Source of the DNA: a virus | Direction: 5' to 3' (one strand) | Virus record (IMG/VR): IMGVR_UViG_3300036828_000412 | Coordinates: 1 to 45,619 of that record | Length of the DNA stretch: 45,619 bases | Part shown: positions 27,543 through 37,038 of the stretch, piece after piece | Position numbering within the stretch: position 1 is the stretch's first letter | Layout: each line of letters starts with the position of its first letter | Translations under genes and position numbers: made by a program | Notes under the pieces: model-generated | Told to the model about the DNA's origin: nothing | The model's database searches: none | What the model saw: the letters and a program-made list of their open reading frames with translations, nothing else

Positions 27543-30500
27543 GGAGCCAGGGAAGGCAGTTTCATGGTTTGCGGTGGCGGCCACACCGGCGTGCCGGCCG
27601 GACGCGCTAGCGGGCCGCTCACGGGCTGGTTTAAACCGAGCCTTCGGGCGTTCTGTATTGCGGCCAGTTCAAAGAGATCCGGCTTACCGACTAATTTCGG
27701 GCCTTTGAGTGAGAGGCCCACCGACACGGGCGATTGCCCGAAAAGGTCCACCTTCGCCGCGTTGTTGGTGGCGTTGAGGATCTGGCCCATCATGTTTTGT
27801 TTGACCGTGAGAGGCTCGGCTGCGAAGGCCGGCGCGGCCAGTAAACGCGCGATCATTGGCGGGGCGACCTGCCCCACGTAACGCTGGTAAGCCGAGAGCT
27901 GTTCGTTAGTGAGCTGGACCTGTTTGCCGTTAATCATTAGTGTGGCCGGCACGGCCCTGGCCAATTGCTCGGAGCTGCCGGTCGCCTCATACATGCGGGT
28001 CATTTCCTTTAGCCCGGGCTCGGTTTTAAATTTGCTTACCATGGCAGGGTTAAAGAAAATGTTGATCAAGGAATTGTTCCCATAGTTGTAGCGTTGGACC
28101 GCGTCGCCAAAGACGTCGTATTTGGGCGGGTATTTCTGACTTAAACCTGGGAGTTGCGAGAGCAACCGGTTCGCTTCCTGCTCCACGAATGTGCCGCCGC
28201 GCGTCTCGCGTACCTGGTTGTCCATGTATTGCCCGGTCTGCCGGACCAGGCTCGGGATAAAGTTGCCTGGCACGTTCGCGGCGAGCTCGACTGGGATCTT
28301 CCACGGCTGTTCGACCGCGGTCTGGAGCGCTTGCTGCAGGTTTTGCAGCATCGGCGAATCGGCCATGGATCCTACGCCGGCACCGAGAGCGCGCAGTGCC
28401 GCGTTGCTGGTGATTTTGCCGCGCTTGAGATCGATCTCCTGTTTGAGTTCGCTGTGCGCCAGGTCCGCACCCATCGCGATCGGGAATGCAACGGGCTCGA
28501 GCCAGTTGTAGTTGATAATCATGTCGCCATCGGCTGGGCCGGTTGATTTCTGCCACCAGTTTCCGCTCATCGCGCGCCGGCGCAGCTCGCTCATGTTAAT
28601 GCGGTATGCGCCCCAGCCGCTGGCTTTGCGCATGGCTTCGATGTCCCGGTTCTCATCCGGCGCGCCGGTCAGGACCCCGATCTTGGCGAGCTGGTAGCCT
28701 GCGAGTGCCAGGGAACCTGTGCCCAGGGCGGCTTTCACCACGGCCTCGCCGGCCGCGCGGCCGTCGAAACTCTCGCCCGTGACAAAGGGCCGCAAGATTT
28801 CGATGCCGGCTTTACCGAGGCCAAATGGCGTCCAGGTCGCGCCCTCGCTCAGGATCGCCGCTGGCACTTTAGCGAATGGGATGAGCGCTGTGCCCACGCC
28901 ATACTTGCCTTTTGTAATTGCCGTGCTGCCGGTGACCAAGTTGAGGCCATTGCGCACGGCCAGGAGCGCTTTGTAGAGCGCTGTGTCGTTGTAAAAGATC
29001 GCCTTGTTAGCGTCGAGGTGCGCGTTAGAAATCATCTCCGCGGTCGGCGTGGCGACGCGAGCCTCGGTCATTTGCCGGGCCAAGCTGGAATGGAACCCGG
29101 CGCTCCAGAACCCGTAAGGCACAGTATTATGCAGGAGCGTGACCGCGTCCTCGAACAACCGGCCGAAGCGCGAGCTGAAAGTGTGCGTGCTGCGGGTGAT
29201 GTCGCTCGCCTCGAACATGCCGCGTGTGGTGAGGCTCGACAGGTCGATCAACGTCTCCATGCCTTCTTTGAAGCTCGGCACCGCGGTGAGCCCGCGTAGC
29301 CGCGCATCTGAGTAGCCGGCCGCGAAAGCGCGGCCTGGCGCGAGGAGCCCACTGGCGATCCCATCGAGTTGCGCGGCGGTGATCGTCTTTCTACCCATGA
29401 ACACGTTGCCGACGTCCCGCGGCACATTGAGGACCGCGTCCGCAGTCATCTGCCCAAACATTCGCAGCGCGTTTGAGATCCCGATGCGGAGCGGGAGCCG
29501 GCCGTGCAGGATCATGGAGATGACCGCAGTGGCGCGCACCTTGTCCCAGAGATCGTGCGGGACCAGGCCGTAGACGGTGTCCATCATCTCTGCGCCGCGT
29601 TTAAGTTTGAGTAGCGGGTTATCTGCCGGCACAGCTTCCCACACTTTCTGCGCGGCCTGGATCGCACGGACGTTTTCCCGCGTGAGCTGCGGGATCCCGA
29701 AAGCTTTGATGAGCGCGGTGCGCAGCTCGTCCGGCGTGAGCACGCCGGCCTGCTGTTTCTTGAGGAGATTGGCCAGGTCAAGAGCGCCCAAGCGTTCGCC
29801 GCCCACGCCCACGCGCGCGAGCCGGTTGATCATCAAATGCATCTCGGCATCGCGCAGCGGACCGGGGCGCATCGCCCCCAGTTTCGCGCGCATCTGGTCG
29901 AACTCGGCCAGACGCTCGCCCATCCTGGGATTTTTCTGAAGCACGCCAGCGACCAATTTTTGTGCGGTATTGATGAGCCCTTGTGGTGAAGTTTTGCTGA
30001 TGGTGGAGATGAACCACATCGCCTGGGCCGGGCCGGTCAACTTGGCGGCCATGGCGTCGCGCACTTCGGCCGCTTCATCGTAACGGCCAAATTTATCGAG
30101 GCGCAGCGCGAGCTCTTGGCCGAAGGCCATGGTGTCCGCATCGGTCTTGCGTGAAGCAGTAAAGACATCTTTCGCCTTGTCTAGACCCATGGCATCGATC
30201 TTGCCGTTGGCGTTATCGGTAACGGCCTTGAGCGTGGTGGGCGTGTAATAACTTTCCACGAAGAATTTGACCGGGGGCGACACCTCGGTCATCCGCTTTA
30301 CCGTGGCGATGTGGCCACGCATTTTCTGTGGGTCATTCGCGTCCGCCTCGAGCTCGTCCTGGGTCGGCAGCTTGGGGCCGGCAGCGGGTGCTGGCGGTCC
30401 GGCACTTGCAACTATTGGTGCCGCACCTGGAACTGCCGGCGCTTCCGCCGGAGCTGTTAGTGCCTCCGCTGGAGGTGTTGGCTCAGGCGCTTGTGCCGGC

Positions 30501-33500
30501 TCAGGTGCGGCGGCCCGTTCGATCCGGTTTCCGCTCCTATCAACGAAGAGATCCTGCGGATCTCGTTTGTCTTGCGCTCTGGCGAGTGCACGAACCTTAT
30601 CGTAGAAATCTCTGTCGCCAGCCTGTGGTAGATCTCCTGGGTATTCGCGCCGCCCTTGAGTTGCAGCTCTGAATTGACTAGCCCTTACAAAAGCGTCTTT
30701 GTCTGCACGGTCTTGAAATATAACGGTTACTGGATCGTGCGCGCCACGCTGAATTATAATGCGGCGCTCTGGCGGGGCTTCGGCGGCCTCTCGCGGTCCA
30801 CCGACGGCCCCCACGCCGCCGCCGATGTCGCGCGTCTCGCGCAGCTTGCCGAAGGCCTGCCCTGCAGCTTCAGTCTTGATCTCTTCGTCGCGCGAGCCGC
30901 GCGGCCCGCCTGTTTCGCCGATCCCGCCGCCGACGTCGCGCGTCTCACGAAGCTTTAATCCGCCAGGGGCGGATCCGGGTTCAACTGCAGCTCCCGCGGC
31001 ACCAGGGACTCTTCCTCCCCGTAGGGCGGGTTCTGGAATCCCGCCTCCTTGAGGTAGTTCTGCCGGTTTACCGGAAGTCCCTTCCGGCGGAGCTCCTGCA
31101 CTACCGAATCGTCCTCCAGCGTAGTAGTCCGGCGCGGGGACTTTGCCTCCGTGGAAGTCTCTGGCGATGTGTTCTGTGCCGTCATATGCTTGCTCCTCGG
31201 TGATCTTACCACGTGCGGCATCGGTCCACAAGCCTTGAATTACTTCCGACAATACCGGTCCCAGGACGTCTGGCGACTTGAGTCCGCGCTGATACGCCCA
31301 CACCAATGCCTGGAATTCTTTCGGCTCCATTCCCACTTCTTTTGCAGCTTGCAACGTCGCCTCGTGAACGATCGAATAGTAGCCAGCAAACTCGTCGTCC
31401 GGGCCTGCTCGGCTGGCTGCGAACACGTCTTTAACCAGGGGGTTACTTGACGGGAGCGAGTTACCCCAGGCGGCGGAAGTGTGATGCGTGTCAACAACGA
31501 CGTGATCGCTCGGATGAAACGCCAGCAATTTCGACATGTAATAGTTGGCGACTTTCGGCGTGCTCAGAATCTCCTCCGGCGTCCGCTGTTCAAGCGCGGC
31601 GTCGATCCCGCTCTGGATCGGTTTAAATGTGGTCCAGGCGAAAGGCATGTCAGCGCCCGTGCTAGTTTTTACTGTGTCGCCCAGCGTTCCATCCGGCCTA
31701 ACGACACGAAGCATCCTGTCGGGATGATAAACCTCATCGAACGCCCGCAGCCATTTTGCTTGCATCTCGCCCTTCGCCGGCAGTTCAGAGAACTTCTTTC
31801 CCATCAGGGCGTCGACGTCCGCCGGGTCATAAAGATGCACCAACTCTCCTGCAGAGTTTTTGCCCATCTTGTTGCGCGCCCAGTCTGCCATCCTCTCGTC
31901 GAAGCGGTCCCCGGTGTTATCGCGCAAGATCTTCAAAATGCGCCGCGTTGCTTCAAAGGAATTATCTGGCGATGTGTTCGGGCTCTCGGCTGATTCTATC
32001 AGCATGACCGTCTCAGGCTTCTTCTGGAATTCGTCGGCGATCTCGTGAGCTTGGATGTTGTAACCCTCGTATTGCTTGGCTGCGTAACGGCGTGCCCAGG
32101 GTTCCTTCAATGCTAACCGGGCTGTTTTGACCAGGTTCTTCTTGAGGAAAGCGATGCCGTTTTTAATCTGCTTAACATCGTTGGTGCTTCGATACGGTTT
32201 AGGAGCGTTCGTGCGGAATCGGTCCGCGTTTACTGGTCGCGAACGGTGGTGATCCAGGACTCGCTGGTAGTTACTCTTTGCTATGTCATGGCCCGCGCGC
32301 GCAGCGGTTTCTTTTGCACGCGCCTTGGCCGCTTCCATCCTAGCTTTCTGTTCTTTCGCCGTCGGAGCTCGGCGCGGCGCGCCCGTCTCGCCGATCGCGC
32401 CACTAACACCTGCGCGTCCTGGCTCACCTCCGGCTAACATGCGTAAAGTCTGCGCAGCAGTCGGCAGCTTCTGTTTCATGCTCTCGATCTCGGCTGTGCG
32501 CTCGGCTCGTAGCTGTGCCTTGGCATCGGCCGGCGACAACTTCATCACAGCCGGTTCCGTGTAGCCGCGCCGGATCAGCTCCGCCTGGTCGGCCGTAGCG
32601 CCTCTTAGCTGTTGGGCCTCATTCGCCCGCTTATCCAGGTCCTGCCAGAATTCTGCGACTTTCCTGTAAGGCTCCGCGTATGCCTCGTGCTCGAAGGCGG
32701 AGCGACCGCGCGGCATGATGGCGGCTTGGAGCAATCCTAGCCCAAGCGCGGACCCGCCCACGCCTTGTGCTAAGGGCTCGCCAGTCGCGGTGTTACTGGC
32801 GATCCGGTTCGCTGTGCCTAACGTTGCGCCTTCGCCAAATTGCGCGGCCCGGTTCAATAGGAGCCGGCTCACGCCTTTCGCGCCGATTTTGTCAATCAAG
32901 TATTTGTCGGCCGCGTTTCGGAGCGGCCCCGGCAAGGCAGCCCACACGAGTGATTCTGCAGCCCCTCCAGCCTCGGCCTGGGCAAACGTTTTCTGGGCAG
33001 CTTGGCCAGGATCCATGCCTGCATCCACCATGGCCTGGTATTGGTTCGTGATGCGGTCGCCAGTGCTTTGAAGGTTGATCGCGGCCGCTGCAGTGATCGG
33101 TGCAAATGGTCCGGTAGCGATGCCGGCAGCCGCGACCGGGGCCATGGATCCCGTGGCTCTGGCAGTTTGCACGAGGAGGTTACTTTCAAACCGCGGATCC
33201 ACCGGGAACTGTTGCTCGGCGAATTGGGACAGTTGCCTGGGGGCACGTAGAAGCGGGTCTTGAGCAGCTTGGAGAAATTGCATTCTCTGCGCGAGATCCT
33301 GCGGTGAGCTCAATGCCGGGGTATATAAGGCCTTGCCTAGGACACCGGTGGCCATGTTAGCCGTTCCCGTTAACCCGGATTGGACCAGGGCATGAGCCGC
33401 GGCGTCGAAAGCGTCCCCCTGTGGGGGCGATGGTGGCATGATGAGCGGCACTTGCGGGATCCCGCCAAGTGGCGGCGGCAAAGATTGCATTAGCGTCGTG

Positions 33501-34033
33501 GGGGGTCCATACGGTTGTGCCGCTTGCTGAAGCAAAGCTTTATATCCCTCCTGGGCTAGTTCAGAAGAAGGCTGCGGTGATGGCTGGAGCGCCTGAGCTA
33601 CCTGTTGCTCGGCCGGCGGCGGTTGCGGCACCTGCAACGTGGGCACAGCCTCGGTTGCTTCTACCGAGGGCATCTGGATCCTGGTGCCTGGAGGCGCGGG
33701 CTCCTGGTATACCTGTATGGGAGAGAGAGGGCCAGGCATTTGCCTTGTTTGTGGTGGTGATGGCGGAGGCAGCGCCGCAGTTTCTGGAGGGGGTCCCGCC
33801 TCTGAGGCGGGAGCGGGCAGTTCTCTGCCTCCTATCGCCGGCCCAAGTTCTCCCCTGGCCTGGAGCTCCTGTATTGCCTGGGCCTGCTCTTGTTCCTGCC
33901 TGGCAAGGGCTTGCTCGAGCTCTGGGCTGCCGGTGCCAGTGCGCAGGACCTCGGAGATCGCCTGGTCCAGCGGACTTAACTGCGGGGCCAGCTCGAACGA
34001 GGCGTGAGCGTAAGCGTCGAACAGGTCGGCCAT
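27539..34033 (-). CDS. Giant internal virion / ejection protein, gp16-like multidomain (2164 aa)
   Basis: 2164 residues, ATG at 34033 with GAGG six bases upstream. Layout seen: Gln/Glu coiled coil and Pro-rich linker (1-240), Ala/Gly-rich amphipathic segment (about 290-430), charged helical region, a conserved-looking globular part around residues 640-980 (including VVDTHHTSAAWGN near 846 and DEVYHPDRMLRVVRPDG), two copies of a KLRETRDxGGGxGxxGGPR repeat (about 1027-1045 and 1061-1080), a Pro/Ala linker, and a long C-terminal region (about 1250-2164) with helices and hydrophobic stretches. Gene order after gp13-, gp14- and lysozyme-like genes equals that of T7 gp13-gp16, where gp16 forms the DNA ejection tube. 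Large multidomain 'polyvalent' virion proteins are also of this type. The dispersed palindrome encodes PASEAG at about residue 74. Confidence 0.7.
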   Translation of the reverse strand: MADLFDAYAHASFELAPQLSPLDQAISEVLRTGTGSPELEQALARQEQEQAQAIQELQARGELGPAIGGRELPAPASEAGPPPETAALPPPSPPQTRQMPGPLSPIQVYQEPAPPGTRIQMPSVEATEAVPTLQVPQPPPAEQQVAQALQPSPQPSSELAQEGYKALLQQAAQPYGPPTTLMQSLPPPLGGIPQVPLIMPPSPPQGDAFDAAAHALVQSGLTGTANMATGVLGKALYTPALSSPQDLAQRMQFLQAAQDPLLRAPRQLSQFAEQQFPVDPRFESNLLVQTARATGSMAPVAAAGIATGPFAPITAAAAINLQSTGDRITNQYQAMVDAGMDPGQAAQKTFAQAEAGGAAESLVWAALPGPLRNAADKYLIDKIGAKGVSRLLLNRAAQFGEGATLGTANRIASNTATGEPLAQGVGGSALGLGLLQAAIMPRGRSAFEHEAYAEPYRKVAEFWQDLDKRANEAQQLRGATADQAELIRRGYTEPAVMKLSPADAKAQLRAERTAEIESMKQKLPTAAQTLRMLAGGEPGRAGVSGAIGETGAPRRAPTAKEQKARMEAAKARAKETAARAGHDIAKSNYQRVLDHHRSRPVNADRFRTNAPKPYRSTNDVKQIKNGIAFLKKNLVKTARLALKEPWARRYAAKQYEGYNIQAHEIADEFQKKPETVMLIESAESPNTSPDNSFEATRRILKILRDNTGDRFDERMADWARNKMGKNSAGELVHLYDPADVDALMGKKFSELPAKGEMQAKWLRAFDEVYHPDRMLRVVRPDGTLGDTVKTSTGADMPFAWTTFKPIQSGIDAALEQRTPEEILSTPKVANYYMSKLLAFHPSDHVVVDTHHTSAAWGNSLPSSNPLVKDVFAASRAGPDDEFAGYYSIVHEATLQAAKEVGMEPKEFQALVWAYQRGLKSPDVLGPVLSEVIQGLWTDAARGKITEEQAYDGTEHIARDFHGGKVPAPDYYAGGRFGSAGAPPEGTSGKPAELPQGGGIPEPALRGGRVPGAAGAAVEPGSAPGGLKLRETRDVGGGIGETGGPRGSRDEEIKTEAAGQAFGKLRETRDIGGGVGAVGGPREAAEAPPERRIIIQRGAHDPVTVIFQDRADKDAFVRASQFRAATQGRREYPGDLPQAGDRDFYDKVRALARAQDKRDPQDLFVDRSGNRIERAAAPEPAQAPEPTPPAEALTAPAEAPAVPGAAPIVASAGPPAPAAGPKLPTQDELEADANDPQKMRGHIATVKRMTEVSPPVKFFVESYYTPTTLKAVTDNANGKIDAMGLDKAKDVFTASRKTDADTMAFGQELALRLDKFGRYDEAAEVRDAMAAKLTGPAQAMWFISTISKTSPQGLINTAQKLVAGVLQKNPRMGERLAEFDQMRAKLGAMRPGPLRDAEMHLMINRLARVGVGGERLGALDLANLLKKQQAGVLTPDELRTALIKAFGIPQLTRENVRAIQAAQKVWEAVPADNPLLKLKRGAEMMDTVYGLVPHDLWDKVRATAVISMILHGRLPLRIGISNALRMFGQMTADAVLNVPRDVGNVFMGRKTITAAQLDGIASGLLAPGRAFAAGYSDARLRGLTAVPSFKEGMETLIDLSSLTTRGMFEASDITRSTHTFSSRFGRLFEDAVTLLHNTVPYGFWSAGFHSSLARQMTEARVATPTAEMISNAHLDANKAIFYNDTALYKALLAVRNGLNLVTGSTAITKGKYGVGTALIPFAKVPAAILSEGATWTPFGLGKAGIEILRPFVTGESFDGRAAGEAVVKAALGTGSLALAGYQLAKIGVLTGAPDENRDIEAMRKASGWGAYRINMSELRRRAMSGNWWQKSTGPADGDMIINYNWLEPVAFPIAMGADLAHSELKQEIDLKRGKITSNAALRALGAGVGSMADSPMLQNLQQALQTAVEQPWKIPVELAANVPGNFIPSLVRQTGQYMDNQVRETRGGTFVEQEANRLLSQLPGLSQKYPPKYDVFGDAVQRYNYGNNSLINIFFNPAMVSKFKTEPGLKEMTRMYEATGSSEQLARAVPATLMINGKQVQLTNEQLSAYQRYVGQVAPPMIARLLAAPAFAAEPLTVKQNMMGQILNATNNAAKVDLFGQSPVSVGLSLKGPKLVGKPDLFELAAIQNARRLGLNQPVSGPLARPAGTPVWPPPQTMKLPSLAP
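33794..33812. repeat. Dispersed palindrome, copy 4 (inside the giant virion gene)
   Basis: Perfect TCCCGCCTC-T-GAGGCGGGA. Read in the same frame as copies 1 and 3, giving Pro-Ala-Ser-Glu-Ala-Gly in the Pro-rich N-terminal linker. Flanking bases (ccgct on the coding strand side) match those of copy 1, so the shared unit is slightly longer than 19 bases. Confidence 0.85.
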
Positions 34034-34042
34034 TGCGGTCCT

Positions 34043-35326
34043 CTAGGCGGCTTGTGTGTAGCCGCTTTGTTGGGCCAGTTGGCGGGCTGCCGCTGCGATC
34101 TGTTGCGGGGTCGCGCCCGGGCCGAGCGCGTTCCTGGCCATCAAAACAAAGCTTTGTACTATGCTGGCGTTAGGTGCTCCGGTCGCGATCGCGGCACTCT
34201 GTGGGCCTATGCCCGCCGGGCCGATGGGCGGCGGTGTCCCAGTGAGCGGCTGGGTGTAGCCGCCGAGGGGGTTGATCGAAGTCTGTGGCGCGATCGCGGG
34301 CGCTGGCGTAGCCGTGGTTGCGGGAGCCGATCCGTCGCCACCCTGTTCCTTGACAGCCTGAGCTCCAAGGAGCTGCATTAATTGGGCCATTGCATCCTCT
34401 GATGTGCTCTTGATGCCACCGTGCTCGTCCCAGATGCCTAGTAGTTTCTTTGGGTCGCGGGGATCATATATGGGCTGGCCGGCCCTGGGCGAGACGTATT
34501 TGTCTGCTTCGCCGGCAGCTTCCACGGCAGATTTAGCGGTGGTCGTGAGCATGGTGTAGTGCTTGCCCGAGGGCGTGGAAACATCTATTGCGCTCGGGGC
34601 GAATCCTGGCTCGATCATGTGCAGTTGCCCGCGGTATGAGACAACCGGCTGCGTAGCACCAGGTGTCACGCGTTGGTAGCCTTGCGGTGCGACGGCCGGG
34701 CCGCCGAGGTCCACGGTCGGCGCGGTGGGCATTGTCTGTTGCGTGGCCAAGTCCAGCGACGCGGGCGCACCTCCCAGGTCCATGGAGGTTGGCGGAGCTA
34801 CGGGCGCGCCCAGTCCCATCCCTAGTCCCGCCTGCGAGGCGGCCGGCGGTCCCATGCCAAATGTGGAAGGCGTGGCAGGGATCGGGTTTGGCGGGACATT
34901 GATCCCGGTGTATTGAGCGCTGGGAGGGGTTGACAAATTAAACATCTGGGGCGGCGCTGTCAGGTCCGCAGTTTGCGCACCATACAATCCTGTCCTGGCA
35001 AGTGCTTCCTTCTGTTGATAGTCCGCTTGCTGGCGCTGGATGTCGTTTGCGAAGAGTGACGCCTGGCCTCCAGCGAAAGCGATCCTTTGTTTGGCGCCCA
35101 TCTTCTGGTAGTTAAACCAGTCCTCGGGCGTGATCGATCCCGGCGCGCCAGGGTTTGCCTGGCCCAGTGCGTGCGCGTGGTTAATGATCAGGTCCGCGCC
35201 GGCGACCTTGGCTTGCGTGTCTGAATAATCCTTTAGCAGGTCGCCGATGCCGGTGCCGAGCGATTGGCCGGCTTGCGCCAGGTATGCCCCGCCCATATAG
35301 GGACCCACGTTCACTGTAAAAGGCAC
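34043..35326 (-). CDS. Virion-associated protein, Pro/Gly-rich (427 aa)
   Basis: 427 residues from a GTG at 35326 with GAGAGGA upstream. N-terminal 120 residues helical (YMGGAYLAQAGQSLGTGIGD; KQRIAFAGGQASLFANDIQR), then a long low-complexity Pro/Gly/Ala linker, a small globular part (about 225-320: QPVVSYRGQLHMIEPGFAPS, HYTMLTTTAKSAVEAAGEAD), and another Pro/Ala linker. It lies between the lysozyme/HNH genes and the giant gene, so it is probably packaged with the ejection proteins. A degenerate palindrome copy (about 34825) appears as PAASQAG. Function not recognised. Confidence 0.6.
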   Translation of the reverse strand: MPFTVNVGPYMGGAYLAQAGQSLGTGIGDLLKDYSDTQAKVAGADLIINHAHALGQANPGAPGSITPEDWFNYQKMGAKQRIAFAGGQASLFANDIQRQQADYQQKEALARTGLYGAQTADLTAPPQMFNLSTPPSAQYTGINVPPNPIPATPSTFGMGPPAASQAGLGMGLGAPVAPPTSMDLGGAPASLDLATQQTMPTAPTVDLGGPAVAPQGYQRVTPGATQPVVSYRGQLHMIEPGFAPSAIDVSTPSGKHYTMLTTTAKSAVEAAGEADKYVSPRAGQPIYDPRDPKKLLGIWDEHGGIKSTSEDAMAQLMQLLGAQAVKEQGGDGSAPATTATPAPAIAPQTSINPLGGYTQPLTGTPPPIGPAGIGPQSAAIATGAPNASIVQSFVLMARNALGPGATPQQIAAAARQLAQQSGYTQAA

Positions 35327-35344
35327 GTTTGTATCCTCTCTTTC

Positions 35345-35857
35345 TTATACTGGATTGAGGCGAGCGAACTCGCCGTAGTGTTGTTTTGCCGCCTGGTTGT
35401 ACGCTTTGGCGGCTTCTATTTCTGTTTTGAAAGTTCCTACCGATTTTCTGCGATTGCTCTTAACGCGGATAATCGCGGTGAAGCTCTTCCCATTTCGGAA
35501 TATCCCCTTAAATCGACATGCCGAACCCCATTTTCTTCGATTCATAAGATTTTGGCGGCGTTGTGCGAGACGAATGTTAGAGCGCCTGTTATCCAATGTG
35601 TCCATGTTCGCATGATCGACCTCAAATCCGATCGGCGGCGACAAGATCGCGCGAGCCATGAACACAGTTCGCTGGCGCCGACAGCTTCTGCCATCCGTTT
35701 TGGCATCGGCTAGCGTCTCCAAATCCAGCCGCCTAACAGCTATAAAGACTTTTCTTCTGCGATCCCACATGGCATACCATTTGAATTTCGATAAGTCCGC
35801 GTAATCGTCATCATCGACGATCGCGAACTGCCCCTGTGTTAGTGGAATCTTTTTCAT
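35345..35857 (-). CDS. HNH homing endonuclease with AP2 DNA-binding domain (170 aa)
   Basis: 170 residues, ATG at 35857 overlapping the stop of the lysozyme-domain gene (ATGA). N-terminal half: typical KKIPLTQGQFAIVDDDDYAD start and YADLSKFKWYA strand; HNH motif EVDHANMDTLDNRRSNIRLA (around 79-98) followed by QNLMNR. C-terminal half about 115-165: AP2-like strand repeats (FKGIFRNGKSFTAIIRVKS then KSVGTFKTEIEAAKAYN). Free-standing genes of this type cut intron- or gene-less alleles and spread by gene conversion; here it is inserted between late virion genes without disturbing them. No intron or split gene is visible next to it. Confidence 0.9.
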   Translation of the reverse strand: MKKIPLTQGQFAIVDDDDYADLSKFKWYAMWDRRRKVFIAVRRLDLETLADAKTDGRSCRRQRTVFMARAILSPPIGFEVDHANMDTLDNRRSNIRLAQRRQNLMNRRKWGSACRFKGIFRNGKSFTAIIRVKSNRRKSVGTFKTEIEAAKAYNQAAKQHYGEFARLNPV

Positions 35858-37038
35858 CCTGCCAGCCTTGATCGAGCCCTTGCAAGGGCTTGAAGTTGGT
35901 CCGGTCTCAGGCTACCGGCCTTACCCCTGATTGGCCGCACCGCTTGTTCTTGTTGTCGATTTAGGACCATTTCGCCGGGCGATAGCATTGCCCGCACGGT
36001 ATCCATCGCCGTGGGCCGACCAGGAACCACCGCGCCACGCTGCAAATAAAGTGGCGGGCGAGAAGGCATCGGCACCGGCGCCCTGTTGATTACGGCCGGA
36101 CGTGCAGGAACCATCGGCATCGGCGCTCTATTGACTACGACCGGACGCGCAGGGACGATCGTGCCTTGCTGCGCGTAGAGCGGCCGCGGCACCACGCCGC
36201 CGCGAGCGTAATAATATGTGGGCCCAGGGAGCGGACCTGTGGCCGCTACCCTCTGTAGATAGGGGTTCTGTAGAAACGCTTGCGGGTTGGCTGCGAGCTG
36301 GGCCAGCGCGGCCGCGCCGGAGGGCTGCCGGCTTAAAAGCGATTGCACCATCTGGTTGCCTTGCGCCTGCTGCTGGGCCATCTGGTTCTGGGCCATGCTC
36401 GTTAAGCTTTTCCCAAAGTTGGTGGCGAACTGGTCTGTGGTGCTCGGCTGCGCTGGTGTAGCTGCCGCGGCCGGTTGCGCCAGGTATGCCGGGAGGTTTT
36501 GGTAGCCGCCCGTGTTAAGCATGGACTGCTGCGGCGGGGGGCTAGCCAGTGGACCCATGATTTGTTGCCAGGTAGTGGGTTGCGTGAGCTGCGTGGGCGG
36601 GTTGCGCTGCAGATACGATGGTAGGTTTTGGTATTGACCCTGGTCAGTGCTGCCGAGGAGTTGACTCGCATTTTCAAACCGAGCTCCCGGGATGCCCATG
36701 CGCCAATCGGGGTTCTGATGCAAAGCCACGTGTGCGGCTTCGGGTGTGGCTGCAGCGTTCATGGCCGCCCAGGTGTCCGGCGCGTGGTTCTGCATGGCTG
36801 TGATGTAATTCTTGAATTGGTCCGGCACGCTACCAGAGCCTAAGGAGGGGCTGCCTACCTGCATCAGGCCGAAGGATGTGGGCTTGCCGCCTACGAAGTC
36901 GTCCCGCTCGTTTGGGTTAAAGCTGCTCTCCTGGTAAGCGCTGCCAACCAGGTAAGCTGCGTTGGTCGGGCTTGCACCCAAGTCGAGGGCCTGTTGATAC
37001 AAGTCTCTTGCCATCGGGAATGCGTCGTCTGGGATCAT
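35854..37038 (-). CDS. Virion protein with lysozyme-like (transglycosylase) domain, gp15/gp16-like (394 aa)
   Basis: 394 residues from the ATG at 37038 (ATGA overlap with the PAPS-reductase-like gene). Residues about 10-135 match a phage tail lysozyme/SLT-like fold: AAYLVGSAYQESSFNPNERD with Glu37 as candidate catalytic acid, and PTSFGLMQVG as the usual second motif. The middle is Gln/Pro-rich, and the C-terminal third holds three or more repeats of (R/V)xxxPxRPxVxNRAPxPM and ends MDTVRAMLSPGEMVLNRQQE, a motif found at the ends of many virion proteins. Probably opens the peptidoglycan during DNA entry. The enzyme class is inferred. Confidence 0.7.
   Translation of the reverse strand: MIPDDAFPMARDLYQQALDLGASPTNAAYLVGSAYQESSFNPNERDDFVGGKPTSFGLMQVGSPSLGSGSVPDQFKNYITAMQNHAPDTWAAMNAAATPEAAHVALHQNPDWRMGIPGARFENASQLLGSTDQGQYQNLPSYLQRNPPTQLTQPTTWQQIMGPLASPPPQQSMLNTGGYQNLPAYLAQPAAAATPAQPSTTDQFATNFGKSLTSMAQNQMAQQQAQGNQMVQSLLSRQPSGAAALAQLAANPQAFLQNPYLQRVAATGPLPGPTYYYARGGVVPRPLYAQQGTIVPARPVVVNRAPMPMVPARPAVINRAPVPMPSRPPLYLQRGAVVPGRPTAMDTVRAMLSPGEMVLNRQQEQAVRPIRGKAGSLRPDQLQALARARSRLAG

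Noticed and set aside
33469-34173. Rightward 234-codon frame opposite the start of the giant virion gene
   Set aside because: Ala/Arg/Pro-rich low-complexity translation of the complementary Pro/Gln-rich linker; no ribosome site or domain.
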